A program made the translations under genes and the position numbers. The notes under the pieces were generated by a model, which ran no database searches, had not been told where the DNA came from, and was given only the letters and a program-made list of their open reading frames with translations. Positions 34,250 through 46,725 of a stretch of DNA of 64,000 nucleotides are shown in pieces. Source of the DNA: Anaeramoeba flamelloides. Its lineage: Eukaryota; Metamonada; Anaeramoebidae. Position 1 is the first letter of the stretch. Every line of letters begins with the position of its first letter. The DNA lies in the NCBI GenBank assembly GCA_027625915.1, contig JANTQA010000070.1, forward strand, positions 12,715,001 through 12,779,000, written 5' to 3'.

Positions 34250-37200
34250 TTAATTAATTCTTATAGCATAATTATTATCTTTGGTTTCAGTAAAGTAACG
34301 GACCCAAGGAAGAGATTTATAGCCAGACTTTTCATGAACCTAAAAATTTACAAATAATTAGAAATAATATAACATAATAAAATTTTGAAAAAGTTAGTTA
34401 AAGTAAACAAATATCAAAAAAAAATACAATAAATAAAATATTATCGCAAAAACCAAGTGAAAAGATAAAACACACAATTATCAAATTTATTGAAAAATCC
34501 ACAAGGTAAATAAAAAATATGAAAAAATAAAAAAAAAAAAAAAAAAAGTTACTTTTAAATATTTAACCATAAGTCCAGAAACTGTCTTATAATTAATTTT
34601 AAAACGAAGATATATTGGCTTATTTTTTTGTAAAACATCTTCGTCTGAAAAGGAAGAAAGTTTAAAATGAGCACGTAAAACATGATTTTTCCTTCCCTCA
34701 AAGGTTTTGATTGTCCAAATCATAGCGTCCATTTGAGCGTGATAAACACATTTACCAATTGTTGTCTTAAATGTAGGAGAATCAACGTTTGGAGAGACTG
34801 GTATTATTACTTGTGTTTCTGTTGCTTGAAGTGTCACTCGGAATAAGCTTTTCACCTTTATATAATATTCCACTCTTGATCTTGCATGGGTTTCAATTAA
34901 TGCACCAACAACAAATAAAGGCTTTAAGGGCTTTGAAATACGGTAAGACATTAATTCAAATTCGCCATCTGGTGGAATAAAAGTAATTGATTGATCGTTT
35001 TGAAAGTCAGATAATTTGACACATTGATGGAATTTTATATCATCCATTTCCACACTTTTATTAGTTTTTTCACCTATTAGTAAATTGATTGATTTATTAA
35101 TTTGTATTAAAGGCAATGGAATTTTTTTTGAGGTTTTTTATTTTTTAGAATTTGTTTATTAATTTAATCTCATCTGGAAATTTATTTTTGAGATATTCTT
35201 GTATTTGGTTCGCTTGAATTAATTCAATTAGTTTCAATTCAATTCAGTTCAGTTCAATTAAATTTGATTCGATTCAAATTATGATCAAATTTTATTGTTT
35301 GAAATTCTATAAAATAAATATTGAAGTAAAAATCATAAGCCAAATTTCAAAATTAGAGGCAAACTTTTTTTTTATTATTTTTTCAATTTTCATTTGTCTT
35401 TCAAAAAATAAAATGATTACACTATGTTTTTATTTATTACTCTATATTGGCTATTATCTTTAAACACTTTCAGTAAAATACATAATCATTGAAAAAAAAA
35501 AAACAATTAAACAATTTTTTTTCTGATGAAAAATCTGCCCCTATTTTTGAAATTTATCTTATATTCGAGGGCATAGTAATTACTATAAATTTTATTCATA
35601 CCCAATAAGCAATTTACGATCTAAAAATGATAATGTGAACCCTTAACAATAAATCCAAAATTTAAAACATTTAGACATAATTTTTTTGTAATATGTGTTT
35701 AAGTATTAAAAAACACTTAATCTGGTAAAGAGGGAATTTTGAATTGACCAAATTTGTGTCTTCTAATTCAAAGGCTATATAAACACATTCATTAGAAGTT
35801 TTTTAAACAAAGTTTTGTTTTCTAAAATAACATTAAGAATCTAGTAGAAGAATTTTTGAAGTTTTTTTCAAAAATTTGTAATTTTATGAAAAACTAAACT
35901 TTGTTTCAGTCAAAGGTTACCCAAGGAATCCAAAAAAAAAATTTTTTTTCAAATCTCAATTATTTTTTATAATTTACCTTTGAAGAACAAATAAAAAATA
36001 AGTAGAATAATAAAAATCAAAGAATAGCTAATATCCCCTATGGAATAAAACTAATTAATCAATAGATTTTCTCTAAAAATTGAAAACCCCATATTCTTAG
36101 GAATACTCATTGAGAAAAACAACAAGGTTCATTTTGATCTTCAATAGAAGATCAAATAAAATCCCAACGGAAATAATATGATTTCTCTACAATTACTTTC
36201 ACTGTTTCAGTAACATTAAAATAACACGTTTTGACCAAGTGACTATCGATCTTGCAATAAAAAAAAAATTTGAAAATGAATTACGGTGTATAAAATAAAT
36301 CGAAAAAAAAAACAAAACTGTGAAAAAATGATTTTAATTTTGAAATTTCCAAAAAAAGTTTTTTTCTTCGAATATCTATTCAAATCCTTTAAACACATGT
36401 AATTCGCTCATTACTATAACTGTGCCCCTTTGACTGTAAAATGACTTATGATATTTTTTAGGTATGCCCAAAAGAAAGGAAACTTGTCGAGTATATTTGA
36501 TATTTTAAATTATAACAAATATAATTTACCAATAGAATAAAAATGATTTTGTTTGTTTGTTTTTTTGTTTTTGGAAGAAACAGAAATTTGAAAATCCAAA
36601 ATATTAAAATCAAAAAAACAAACAAACAAAATCATTTTTATTCTATTGGTAAATTATATTTGTTATAATTTAAAATATCAAATATACTCGACAAGTTTCC
36701 TTTCTTTTGGGCACACCTAAAAAATATCATTGTTTTTAAAAAAATTACAAATTTATGAAAAAAACTTCAAAAATCCAGACATTCATTTTGTAAGCTATTT
36801 CCAATAAAGTGGGGCAAATTTATTTTAAAATATAGCTTTTAAACACAATCTATAAAAAAGCATTTAAACATCCAAAATCATTAACTACCATTTATCGATT
36901 CTTGATAATAATTCAATTCGTTTCTTAGTATTGTATTACTTAAATAAAAGATATTAAATTTTCTGATCTCGATTTTATCTGATATTTTTTAGGTGCTAAA
37001 ATTGGTGTTTATTATTTTCTTTTTGTTTGAAAAACCCGTTTTCATAACTTTTTAATCACAACAAATTTTCAAATAGAATTGAAAACATATAACTGTATTT
37101 TATTATTTAAAAAATCATTTGTAACCTTTCCATATTTACAGTTTTTTTAGAAAAATTGGTCGTACATTGTTTTCACCAAAAAAAGTATGGATTTTTTTTT

Positions 37201-40200
37201 CATTTTTTGAAAATATTTCATCCAACTTATTTTAAAATAAATACCTTAGCCATTTATTCAATTGGTATTAATATTAAACTTAATTTGGTATCATCAATTA
37301 ATGAATACTACCACTAACAAAGACTATTTTTTATGAAATGTAAAAAAAAATGCCCCACTTTTTTGGAAATACCTTATATGTGAAGTATACTTTTTTTAGT
37401 TGAAAAAAAATAAAAGAAATTAAGTATTTATTTTGAATGGCAGCTATTCGATCACGGACTATTTATTATTTTTACATAAAAACAGTAATTCATAAACTTT
37501 GTTGTTCTATTTTAGATGTATTTAAGGATTTAATTTAATAAAAGATGGCAATGTTTTTTTTTTTCTTTTATTATTTATTTATTTTTTAAAAAATAAAAGA
37601 AATTATTTTAAATATTCAAAGGTTTTAAATTGTAAAAAATTAAAAATCTGAGAATAAAAAAAAATTATCTTTTCTTGTTTTATATTTCAACAATGCATAA
37701 ATTTCTTCAATTAAAAGTAAATCATTTTCTTTATGTAAAAAATTGATTTAATTCAATTTAGTTTAATTTGTGGTTGTTTGATAACCCATTCTATTTTTCA
37801 AGTGATGATTTTCTTACTGTAAAATAAAAAACAAATCTGGCAAAAATTACACTTCAGATTCTCAAAAAAAAATATTCACTGCAATTTAGTTTGCATTTTT
37901 TGTTTAATTTTAACAACGAATTTTAAAATTGAATTTTTCTAGTTTTTCTCAAATTGTATTAAATATCCCAGTTTCAATAATTTCGTTAAAATAAAATAAT
38001 AATAACTTGATTATTATTAATAATTGGCTCATAATAAAAATTATATTAATAATAATTTATGTTCAATAAATTTTGTCTGTTTTTCTCAAAGTTAAAATTT
38101 TGATTTTAATCATTCTTACTTTTGTAATCGATAAAATAACAAATTTTCTATTTTTTTTATTCAATGATTCATTTTTGATCTATTAAAATCTTTCTGTCAA
38201 ATAATGGTGAAAATATACATGATTATATAATGAAAGGAAAAATTTTTTAATTTAATATTTTTTCAGTACTGTTATCAATTTTTTTTCAAATATTAAAGAG
38301 TTTTATCTCTGAATTTAAATCAAATCTTCTTAAGATTCCCAAAAAGAAATTTTTTTATTTAATCTTTGTAAAAACAATAAACAAGTGTTTTTGGATAAGT
38401 ATCCAAAAGTTATATTTTATCCCTATTAAAATTCTTTTTGGAAAATTAATTTCAATCCCAATTTCAAAACTTTTAATCTTCTAGTTTACGATAATTTCAA
38501 AGTTTGTCCTTTTGATTACCCCATTTTGAACTAATTTGAAATTAGTAAAACACGAAAGTGACTGAATTGGCCCGTGAGAAATATAAATCAAAAAGTTTAT
38601 CAAAATTTCAGATTCAATGGTTTCTGTGATTTTTGTGATTTTTATGATTTGCTTTTTCAAAAAATAATGGAAAATATTCTGAATTCTTTTTAACGCTTAG
38701 AAATGAAGATTAACCAAGATCTTTGGCTTTTTTTTTGTACTTTTAAAGTTTAGTTTGTCGAAGCAAGCCAACTTGTAAAAAGAATCAAAAAAAATTTTTG
38801 TTTTTTTCAAAATTATTTTTTTTTTCTTTGTTGACTTCTTAAAACTTTTTAAAATTTCAAAGTTTTATAGAATCTTTATGCTTTTTCAATTTAATGTTCT
38901 GGAATTCAGGTTAATTTATAAAGGTATTTTGTTGAATTTTCTCTAGAAACGAATGAAAATTTCCAAACAATTTCCACTTTTTATTTTGAACATGAAGAGT
39001 AAGATCATTTGATCTCAGATCCAAAAAAAAGATTCTATGCCTTTTCACATTTATTATTTTATTTTTGGGTTAATGAAAATTCTTTTACTTTGGGGGTTCT
39101 CATTCTTTTTTAAATAAAGGTCTTTTGTAACATTAACTGAGATTTGGTATATTTTGTTTTCTATTTGGCCACTGCAAACATAGGAAAATTTTGAAGTAAT
39201 TTTTTTTATAATGAGATTCAATTTAAACTTTAATAGAGAAAAAACCAGTTTATAAAATGGAAAAGTTACACATTCCAAATTGATATTCTGTGAAAATTTA
39301 AATCAAGGTAACTTTAATTACATTTACCTGAATGCTATTTTTTTGAATTCTTCTCGAGTTTGATAATGTGACTTTTCTAAGAAAGTAAATCCCCAAATAG
39401 GACAAAATATTTCATTTTCAAAATTTATTTTTTTCCGTTTTTTCCCTTATCTGAATTTTCTTTTTATTGGGAAGAAGAGTTACAAAGGAAAAAGATCAAG
39501 TGGTTACTTGCTAATACTGAGACACTGAAACACAAAAGTATGGATAACTTGAAAATAAAAAAGCCAAAGAAAAGACAAAAAATATCAAAGGGTTTGTAAC
39601 AAATCAGATCAAAAAGAAATTACAACGATTAAGGGATTAGCGTCTACCAAGGAGAAGCCTAGGAACAAAGTATGTTGTTATTGGACCTAACCACATTAGT
39701 GCTACATGGTTCAAATGCCTCTAAAAAATCGATTAGTCAAGTAGTAATATTTGTTGATCTCATCAATTAAAAATGATCTATGTATTAGTAAAAAACCCAA
39801 GAATTTCAGAAAAAAATCTGCATTTCGCCACAAATTTAAAGGTTGAATTATCAATATTCAGACTACAAAGTTACAAAATATCGTTCTTTAATTTGTGGCG
39901 AAATGTAGATTAGTTACTAAAAAATTCGTTTTTTTTTAAAAATTAAATAATTAACGAATAAATTTTTTTGGCAAATTATTTCTCAAATCATGCAAATATA
40001 TTGACGTTACAAGTATCTTTATCAAAAGCAAACAAAACTAATCAGTCTTTGTGCTTTTATGTTGATGATTATTGAGTTAATCTTTGAAATTAAAAAATTA
40101 TAAAAAATAGTTACTTTTGGGAGTTCTAATTCTAAATTATTAAATACCAGAATACTGTGTTTTGGGTTTCTGTTTTTAGATTTGGAAAAGGAATTAAAAA

Positions 40201-43200
40201 AAATTTTTTCAAAATGAAACTTTTTTAATAGTGATCGTTAGTAAAAAATGCAATAATTTATTGTTCAATAAGATTTATAATAGATTTTTTAGAGCTATTT
40301 GAGCCATGGTGCACTAATATTATTTACACCAAATTACAACATACTTTGATTTTAGAGAAATCTAGGGTGACGCTAATCCCTTAAACAACGATCCCCCAAA
40401 TGAAAATCCATGATCAATTATCAAATTAAATTAAATTAACCAAAAGTATTGTGGCTGTGATTTTGGGTGTTGTTAATTAAAGACAAAATTGATTTTTTTT
40501 TTTGAATTTTTTAACCAATTGCTTTTTATAAACTCTTTTTTAAATTTTTATTTTTTCTTTTCAATTGATTTGTTTTTGCTTTTTAAACATAAAGATAATT
40601 TGGGTGTGTCTTTTCAATGGATAATCATGAAATTTAGCAGTTTACACTTAAATTCCCTTTTTAGAAATTGAAGTAAAAGGGCATTTAGAGAGTGTAGTTT
40701 ACACTTCTTCAATAATAATAATAATAATAAAGTGAGTATTTTTTTTTTATTGAGATTGCTGGAATCAAAACTTTTCCAAAAAATAAAGTTTGAAAAAAGT
40801 GATGACTCGTCCTTTGAATGTGGAGTCGAGGTTGGGAAAGTTTTAATTCAGAAAAAGTTCTTTTTTATTTTTTTTTTTTATTATTTAAGGGAAGAGTTAT
40901 TAGCCCCTCTTGTGTGCCCGAATTCCTAAATTTTTATTTAGCAATCTTATTAAAGACTCAAAGATAAGTTTATTATCCACTAAGGCTAATAAACTTGATG
41001 AATCTTTTTTTATAATAATATTTTCAATATTATTATTTTTTAATATATTAGATATATTAATTTTTTTTTAATTCAGATATCCAGATTTTACGATTATTTT
41101 CATAGGCTGAGCAATCCCATAGAAAATGGTCCAAATCTTCAATGATATCTAAATTATTTATTTTTTTTACATATCTCACAATATTTTGATTTATTTTTAT
41201 TCATAACATAAGAGTATCTATTTAAATAATTTGTAAAATTTCTGAGTTTCAAAATTGAAGTTGAACCCTTCCATTTTAAATATCTTTTGTTGTTTGTTTA
41301 TTGTGTTATTTATTTGGATAATTTTTAAATATTTTTGGACTTTCCAGCTTTGGCTATTTTCTAATTGATTAATTCTGAATTTATCCAATTCAATTTCTAA
41401 TTCTTTTAAGTTATTTGATTGCCAGTTAATATTTTCAAATTCCTTTTTCTCTAAAAGGTAGATAATTAATTAATTCATCAAAACCAAGGGTTTTTAATTT
41501 TTGTATTAATTTAAATCTTCTTTTATATATTGTTATTCTAACAGGATCAATTTTTGCTTCAGTTTTATAAATAAGCCTGGGAGAGTGTGGGTTAATTAAT
41601 AAAAATTTTGTAATTTTTTTATTAATCCAAGTATCAATATCTTTAAAATCTGTTTTTGTTAAATCAAATATTTCTAATCCATATAATAGTTGACTATGTA
41701 ATACAGCTTTAAAAAATTGAATTTTTAATCCATTAGAAAAAATTTTTTTGTTTTAAGATATTGATTAACTTTTTTGAAATTGGTCTTAACTTTCTCAAGG
41801 TTAAACTTTAAATGAGTCTTTTTATCAAGCCAAATACCACGATATAAAATTTTCTTTGGAATTAAAGTTTTTTTTCGTTTTATCACTATTTGGATTCATT
41901 CCAAAATCTTTTATAATTTTAAAGATTTTTTCGAGTTGAAAATTTATTTCTATCAATGATCTTTTCATAAGAAAAATTAGATCATCTGCAAACATCTGAA
42001 CATGTATTGCTAATGTTTTAATTTTTTCTAAGAGAAAATGAGTAATAAATCCAAATAATAAAGGAGATAATGTATCTCCTTGATAAACACCAATTCCTTC
42101 TTTTGAATAATATGCAAGTAGATATTTTACAACAATTTCATTTTTAATAAATTTTTTTAATTGAATAATAAATCAATGAATGATGTATAGAGTCAAAACA
42201 TTTTTTGAATATCTATTGTAACAATATAAATATCTCCATTTTTGAATTCATTTTTTTAACTTTTGATATTCATTTAATAAATTTAAAACTGCAATTCTTG
42301 TATCTAATTTCTTCTTAAAACCAAACTGATTTTTTTGAAACTAAATCCCAAGAATCTTGGATTCCAGCATATAATAATTTTAGAAAAAATCTTGGAAGAG
42401 TTTGATTAATTGAAATTGGTCGATAATTCAGCGGTATCCCTTCGTCCCCTGATTTATGAACGAACAATAAATTTCTTTTTTTTAATAAATTTGATATTTT
42501 TCTGAGAAATATCATTAATCCAATTAAAAAATATTTTTTGGATTGTCCTGAGAAATTTGTCATAATTTATATAAAATTCACTAGTTTGATTTTTTATCGA
42601 TTTGTATTGAAATATTTTATCAAATTCTTTGACAGATTTATTTTTTTGATATTTGATAATTTCTTTGATTTTAGAAGTTGAAAATATTTCCTCTACTTTA
42701 ATATCTAATAAATTATTTTTATCTAATTTAAAATTTTTAATAAAATTTAATATATATTTTTTTGGTTTTTTTACTAATAGATTTAACAAACCCGAAATAA
42801 GATGTGTCCATATTATCATTATTTAAAATCATTTTACTCGAAGTTTCTCTTAATCTATTAATCTTTTTCCAAAAATTCTGATTATCTTCAAATTCAAAAT
42901 TAATTTGATTTATTAATTTAAAATATTGTTTTGAATTTCTGTCTTTAATTTCTTGAATTAATTCATTATTTTCAAATACTCGATTAATTAGATTATATAA
43001 TTTTTAAATCTTTTTTTAGGTATATTTAATATAATTCTTTGTTTTAGTTTAAATTGTTTTTTTAAAAATTTTAAAATTCTTTTCATTAAGTTGATAATTC
43101 TTAGATTTATAAAAATTTGTAAAGTCAAGATGAAACTTTGCAATATCTTTAATTTTATATACATTTTTTATTGATCAATTTTTTTTGATATTGAATTTAT

Positions 43201-46200
43201 TTAGGATTGCATTATGGTCACTAATTTTATTTTTAATAGTTTTAGATTTGATGGATTTTAAGTTATTAAAATTTGTGATAAAATAATCCAAGTTATTATT
43301 TTTTCTACTTGGTTTAGTATTAAAAATAATTTTACAGTTAACTTTTGAAAAATAATTTATTTGATTTTCATTTAAATTAAAATCACCACCGATAATTGTG
43401 TTATGATTTTGATATTTTCGTAATAAATTAAGAATTTTTTCATTTATTTCTTTATTTCTATCGTGTCTTTTATATACATTAATAATAATAAAATCTGTAA
43501 ATTGGATTCCCATGATATCAAGATCTGGTACAAGAACTTCTCTTGTAAAATCTTTTAAAAATATTTTTTATTATTATTAACAAACCACCCTTTCCATTTT
43601 TCTTTCCATAAGATTTTTTAGTAATTGAAAAATAATTCAAAAAGCGTGGATTTTTTGTAATTTTTGATTCTTGTATTAGACAGATATCAATATTTAATTT
43701 TAATAAAAAGGATTCTAAGATAGAAATTTTATTTTTTTCATTGAGTCCTCTGACATTGAATGATAAAATCTTTATATTAATAAATTTTTTATAATAATTT
43801 ATTTTTTTTCCTTTTAATAATAATGTTTTTTGATTATTTTGAAAATGAAAAATGTATAAATTTCTAGGCAATAAATGAGTTTTTCTTAATAATTTTTTCA
43901 CATAATAATTAATTTTTTCCTTTTTAAATCCCATATTTCTATACAATTATCACCTTTTCTTTGATATCGGATAACTGGTCTATTTTTTAAAAAATTAAAA
44001 ACTTCTAAAGTTGAAATATTTTTTTGACAAAAAACTAATTTATTATCTTTTGGTACATTTTGTAATTTTTTGATAATTTTACATTTATCCATATTGGAGA
44101 AATGAATTACATTTTTATTATTATATGCATTTTTATTGAATTCAAATTTAAAACTAAAATTTAATTGATTTGGTTTTTTTAATTTTTTTTTTGAATTAAT
44201 TAATTTGATAACTAAGATAAATAATTTTGAAAATTGTAGATTTGTGTTGTAAAGATTGTAATCCCCATATAGAGAAATAAATGAATAATTAAAGGATTTT
44301 TTAATCCAGTATTTTATTTGAATTATTTTTAAATTAGATAAAAAAAGTTCTTTTTTATTAAAAAGTTCTCACTTTTTTAATATAGAAAAGTTTAAAAAAG
44401 TTTTTCTTCTCACTCCAAAAAGCATAAAGTTTTAAAAAAGTGATAACTCATTCTTTGAATGTGGGGTAGAGGTTGGAAAAGTTTGAATTCAGAAAAAGTT
44501 CGAACTTTTTTAAGGAATATCTAAAAAAAAGGCCACCTAGGGTGTATTGCTCAAAATATTGTGTAATTTTACTCTTTATCTCGTGAGATACAGAAGAAAC
44601 TATAAAATTTAAAATTTGTAAGGAATTTGTAATTTTCCCTGATCAGATCTTAATTGTAAGTAGGTACTAAAGACCTCAAACCCAGCCCTTCTTTTTCTAA
44701 GTCAAGTATTATCTAGTTTCCAATAAAAACCTTTGAAAAAATTAAGTCTTATCAATAATATATGGGTTGTGGTTTTTAAAATTAATTTACAATTAAGAGT
44801 CTGATCAAGAAAAATTTCCTATTCCTCAAAATTTGGAAATTTAATAGTTTTATGAGATCTAAAAAGAGAAACGACATATAAAGTAGTGAAAAAAATACCT
44901 GGACATGAAAATAATCCCGGACAAGATTTTTAATTGTGAATATTAGTGAAATTGTTGTATAATTTCTTAATATTTAAGAATCAAATCCTTTTTTTTTTAA
45001 GAATCAAAATTTTGAAAATGATAACTCACCCACTTATTAGAATGATGATTAATGAAATTACACTTGTTCAAAACATCATTCAATCAATCAAAAAACAAGA
45101 TATAAAAAATTATCCATTTCCAAAACTCTCAAAACCTTTAAAAAACTCAATTGTTTTTCAAAAAAAGTTGATCTACTTAGGCTATCCATCAATTATTTGA
45201 GGGTTCCATAGACAATTTACTTTTGTTAAGTTTAGGTAGGTTTATTACTTAATTCATCAAAAGTTTGATTATTTATAAAAAGGATTTGATTGAAAATAAA
45301 AGAAATCACACATCAATTTTCCTAATATTCACAATTAAAAATCTTGTCCGGGATTATTTTCATGTCCGGTATTTTTTTCCTTACTGTGTTCAAGAATATT
45401 TTGGGCCACATATCCCTTAGAGGGGCATTTTTTTTAAATATTCCTTAAAATATCTGTATTTTTTTTTCTTTATTTGCTTATTGATCCATAATTCTCACCC
45501 CCTTTCTTTTTTTTATTCAAAGAAGGAAATAATATTATTTTTTGTGTTGTTGTCTCCAAATAATTAAAAAAAAAAAAATCGGAATTTCTTGAAAGGCACA
45601 TTTTAGAAAACGTAACAGTACTGTTTGTTGAAAAATAAATGGAACCAAAATTCATTCAGCTTTCCAAAAAAGGTTTAAAAGATTGACTGAAAAGTTAAAC
45701 TCTTGAAAACATTACACTGGTGTTGTTAAGAATTCCTTCATTTCGAATTTCAGGGACTTTTATGATTTTTTTGAATTCTTAGATTTTGTGTTTTTGTTTA
45801 TCAAAAAGTGGTCTGAAAATTTTGTTCAAATTACTTTGAATTTAAAAGTATTGGTGACAAAGTAATTGATTGAGATTATGGAAAAAAATATTCAAGAAAA
45901 GAAAAAGGGATCTTTCTTACCTCCTTTTGAGTGCTTAAACAAGATCTTATCATTGAGTCCTAATCTTAATTTTGGCATTCCTGACAATTTTATATTTGCA
46001 TGAACATTTCCAATGATTTCAGAACTTTGTTTACATTAGAAAATAAAGAATAAAAACAAAAGGGAATAACAAACAAATTAAAATAAAAAAAAAAAAAGAA
46101 AAATTACAAAAACAAAAAAAAAACAAAAAAAGAGGATATCAATTTACCTAACAACTGTTCCTGAAGAGGTAAGAACCATTTTCAAATTCTCGACAACGTC

Positions 46201-46725
46201 AAGGAATACCTCATTTTTTTTGTAAAAGATCCCTTCGCGTCGCCATGAGACCTTCCCTGTAACAGCCTTAGAAATTGACTTTGAGACTTCCTCTGACAAT
46301 TGGTGGAAATCGGAAGTGATGTACTCTTTCAAGAGATCTGATTCGGTAAATTGAGGAACACCAAAGTCCATCATTTCATCAAACAATTCGTGAATAATCA
46401 CAAAATTGTCTTTAATTGATTCTTCTTCAAGTGTTCCGAAATATGAGATCAGAACTTTGACAAGCCCATAAAGAAATTCAACAACCATGGCACCATTAAT
46501 GTCATTTTTGGTTAATGCCAAAAGGTATAATGAATTGTGCTTGATGTAAATGTATGTAATACCGTTTTCGTCATGGTTAATTGGCTTGATATCATACTCG
46601 TTCGTTTGTTCCAGTAATTGCTTGCAAAATTTGGTACCGTATGAAAGTGGGACATCTTCTCGGTAGTCTCGTGAAATTAAGGCCCTGCCTTTGAAATCAA
46701 GAATTAGGATTGCAGAAATTGACAT
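34250..46725 (-). CDS. AP-1 clathrin adaptor complex, mu (medium) subunit
   Basis: Four exons, 46725-46148, 46024-45921, 35073-34553 and 34339-34250, keep one frame and give 430 aa, the usual size (about 423). All junctions are GT-AG (donors TAG/GTAAAT, GAG/GTAAGA, AAA/GTAACT). Residues 1-140 are the longin-like domain (MSISAILILDFKGRALISRD; DNFVIIHELFDEMMDFG). From about 165 the mu-homology domain follows (VSWRREGIFYKKNEVFLDVV; SGMPKLRLGLNDKILF; FHQCVKL; ITFIPPDGEFELMSYR; last exon EKSGYKSLPWVRY). Tyr-motif pocket residues of mu chains (F174 and D176 in FLDV, W and R in PWVRY) are present. The subunit binds YxxPhi cargo signals at the trans-Golgi network and endosomes. AP-1 rather than AP-2 is favoured by the DVPLS and GMPKLRLGLND stretches. 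Intron 2 is about 10.8 kb and full of mobile elements; introns 1 and 3 are 123 and 213 nt. Confidence 0.93.
36448..36730. repeat. 283-bp near-perfect palindrome
   Basis: Arms 36448-36567 and 36611-36730 (120 bp each) are inverse complements with one mismatch seen (GGTATGCCC against GGTGTGCCC), around a 43-nt loop. The outer ends read ATGATATTTTTTAGG. No flanking duplication was recognised. Near identity of the arms implies a recent or actively maintained structure. Confidence 0.85.
36798..37369. mobile_element. TA-flanked MITE with GTGGGGCA ends
   Basis: Ends TTTCCAATAAAGTGGGGCA and TGCCCCACTTTTTTGGAAA are inverse with one mismatch, and TA lies on each side (36796-36797, 37370-37371). 572 bp, no coding capacity. 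The terminal pattern recalls the AACTCTTTT...AAAGTGG Tc1/mariner-like group found elsewhere in the window. Confidence 0.65.
39633..40380. mobile_element. TTAA-flanked DNA element E2
   Basis: Inverted ends GGGATTAGCGTC and GACGCTAATCCC, with complementarity continuing for about 90 bp (CAAAGTATGTTGT, ATTAGTGC, CATGG.TCAAAT on both sides), flanked by TTAA at 39629-39632 and 40381-40384. An inner inverted pair TTTCGCCACAAATTTAAAG / CTTTAATTTGTGGCGAAA sits at 39833-39905. No transposase. A diverged relative is at 10980-11855. Confidence 0.75.
40767..40861. repeat. direct repeat at the LINE 3' end (probable target-site duplication)
   Basis: TTTGAATGTGGAGTCGAGGT and its neighbours match 44416-44511 over about 95 bp with roughly one difference in ten. 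It abuts the A-rich tail of the LINE. Confidence 0.6.
40862..44415 (-). mobile_element. APE-type LINE, nearly full length, inactive
   Basis: Minus-strand remnants in correct order. An apurinic-type endonuclease: ILSFNVRGLNEKNKISILES near 43.75 kb, LIQESK, IIGGDFNLN near 43.39 kb, SDHNAIL near 43.21 kb. A reverse transcriptase: NYRPISI near 42.42 kb, YQGDTLSPLLFGF near 42.07 kb, MFADDLIFL near 41.98 kb. A C-terminal Cys/His knuckle (CEICKK, FLWDCSAYENNRKIW) follows near 41.1-41.2 kb, ending NLGIRAHKRG near 40.90 kb before an A-rich tail. Upstream (43898-44092) lies a short basic frame of unknown role. Many in-frame stops and frame changes mean it is dead. It lies in AP-1 mu intron 2 on the gene's sense strand. 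Confidence 0.85.
44416..44511. repeat. direct repeat at the LINE 5' end (probable target-site duplication)
   Basis: Counterpart of 40767-40861: ACTCATTCTTTGAATGTGGG, GAATTCAGAAAAAGTTC. Element E4 begins immediately beyond it. Confidence 0.6.
44514..45444. mobile_element. TTAA-flanked DNA element E4
   Basis: Inverted ends GGAATATCTAAAAAAAAGGC and its imperfect inverse (ATATTCC), with TTAA at 44510-44513 and 45445-45448. Subterminal sequence (GTGTATTGCTCAAAATATTG, CTCGTGAGATACAGAAGAA) is homologous to element E6 at 59295-60913. A TA element is inserted inside. Confidence 0.68.
44881..45386. mobile_element. Tc1/mariner-like element nested in E4
   Basis: Inverted ends of about 70 bp: AAGTAGTGAAAAAAATACC and, from the right, CAGTAAGGAAAAAAATACC, continuing as GGACATGAAAATAATCCCGG and GACAAGATTTTTAATTGTG. 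TA precedes the left end; the right flank is TG, presumably mutated. An 84-aa plus-strand frame inside (44946-45200) has no recognised family. Confidence 0.68.
45646..45824. mobile_element. MITE D, copy 3 (decayed)
   Basis: Left end CAAAATTCATTCAGCTTTCC is well kept; the right end GGTCTGAAAATTTTG is degraded. Confidence 0.5.

Larger units (their letters stand above)
35074..45920 (-). other. giant intron 2 of AP-1 mu
   Basis: Donor GTAAGA at 45920-45915 and acceptor TAATAG ending at 35074. Splicing joins codons for KHSKG and GEKTNKSVEMDD exactly where other mu chains run continuously. The intron holds a palindrome, a TA MITE, a TTAA element, a near-complete LINE on the gene's own strand, a nested element pair and a MITE D copy. 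The parts between these (35120-36440, 37370-39630, 45830-45915) show no features. Confidence 0.85.

Noticed and set aside
40732-40929. Plus-strand 65-aa ORF with SSFECGVE, faintly like the ND3 ECG motif
   Set aside because: It spans the LINE target-site repeat and antisense LINE 3' sequence; the similarity is a few residues only.
45470-45655. Minus-strand ORF as an additional AP-1 mu exon
   Set aside because: Exons 2 and 3 join without missing residues, so no exon is needed between them.
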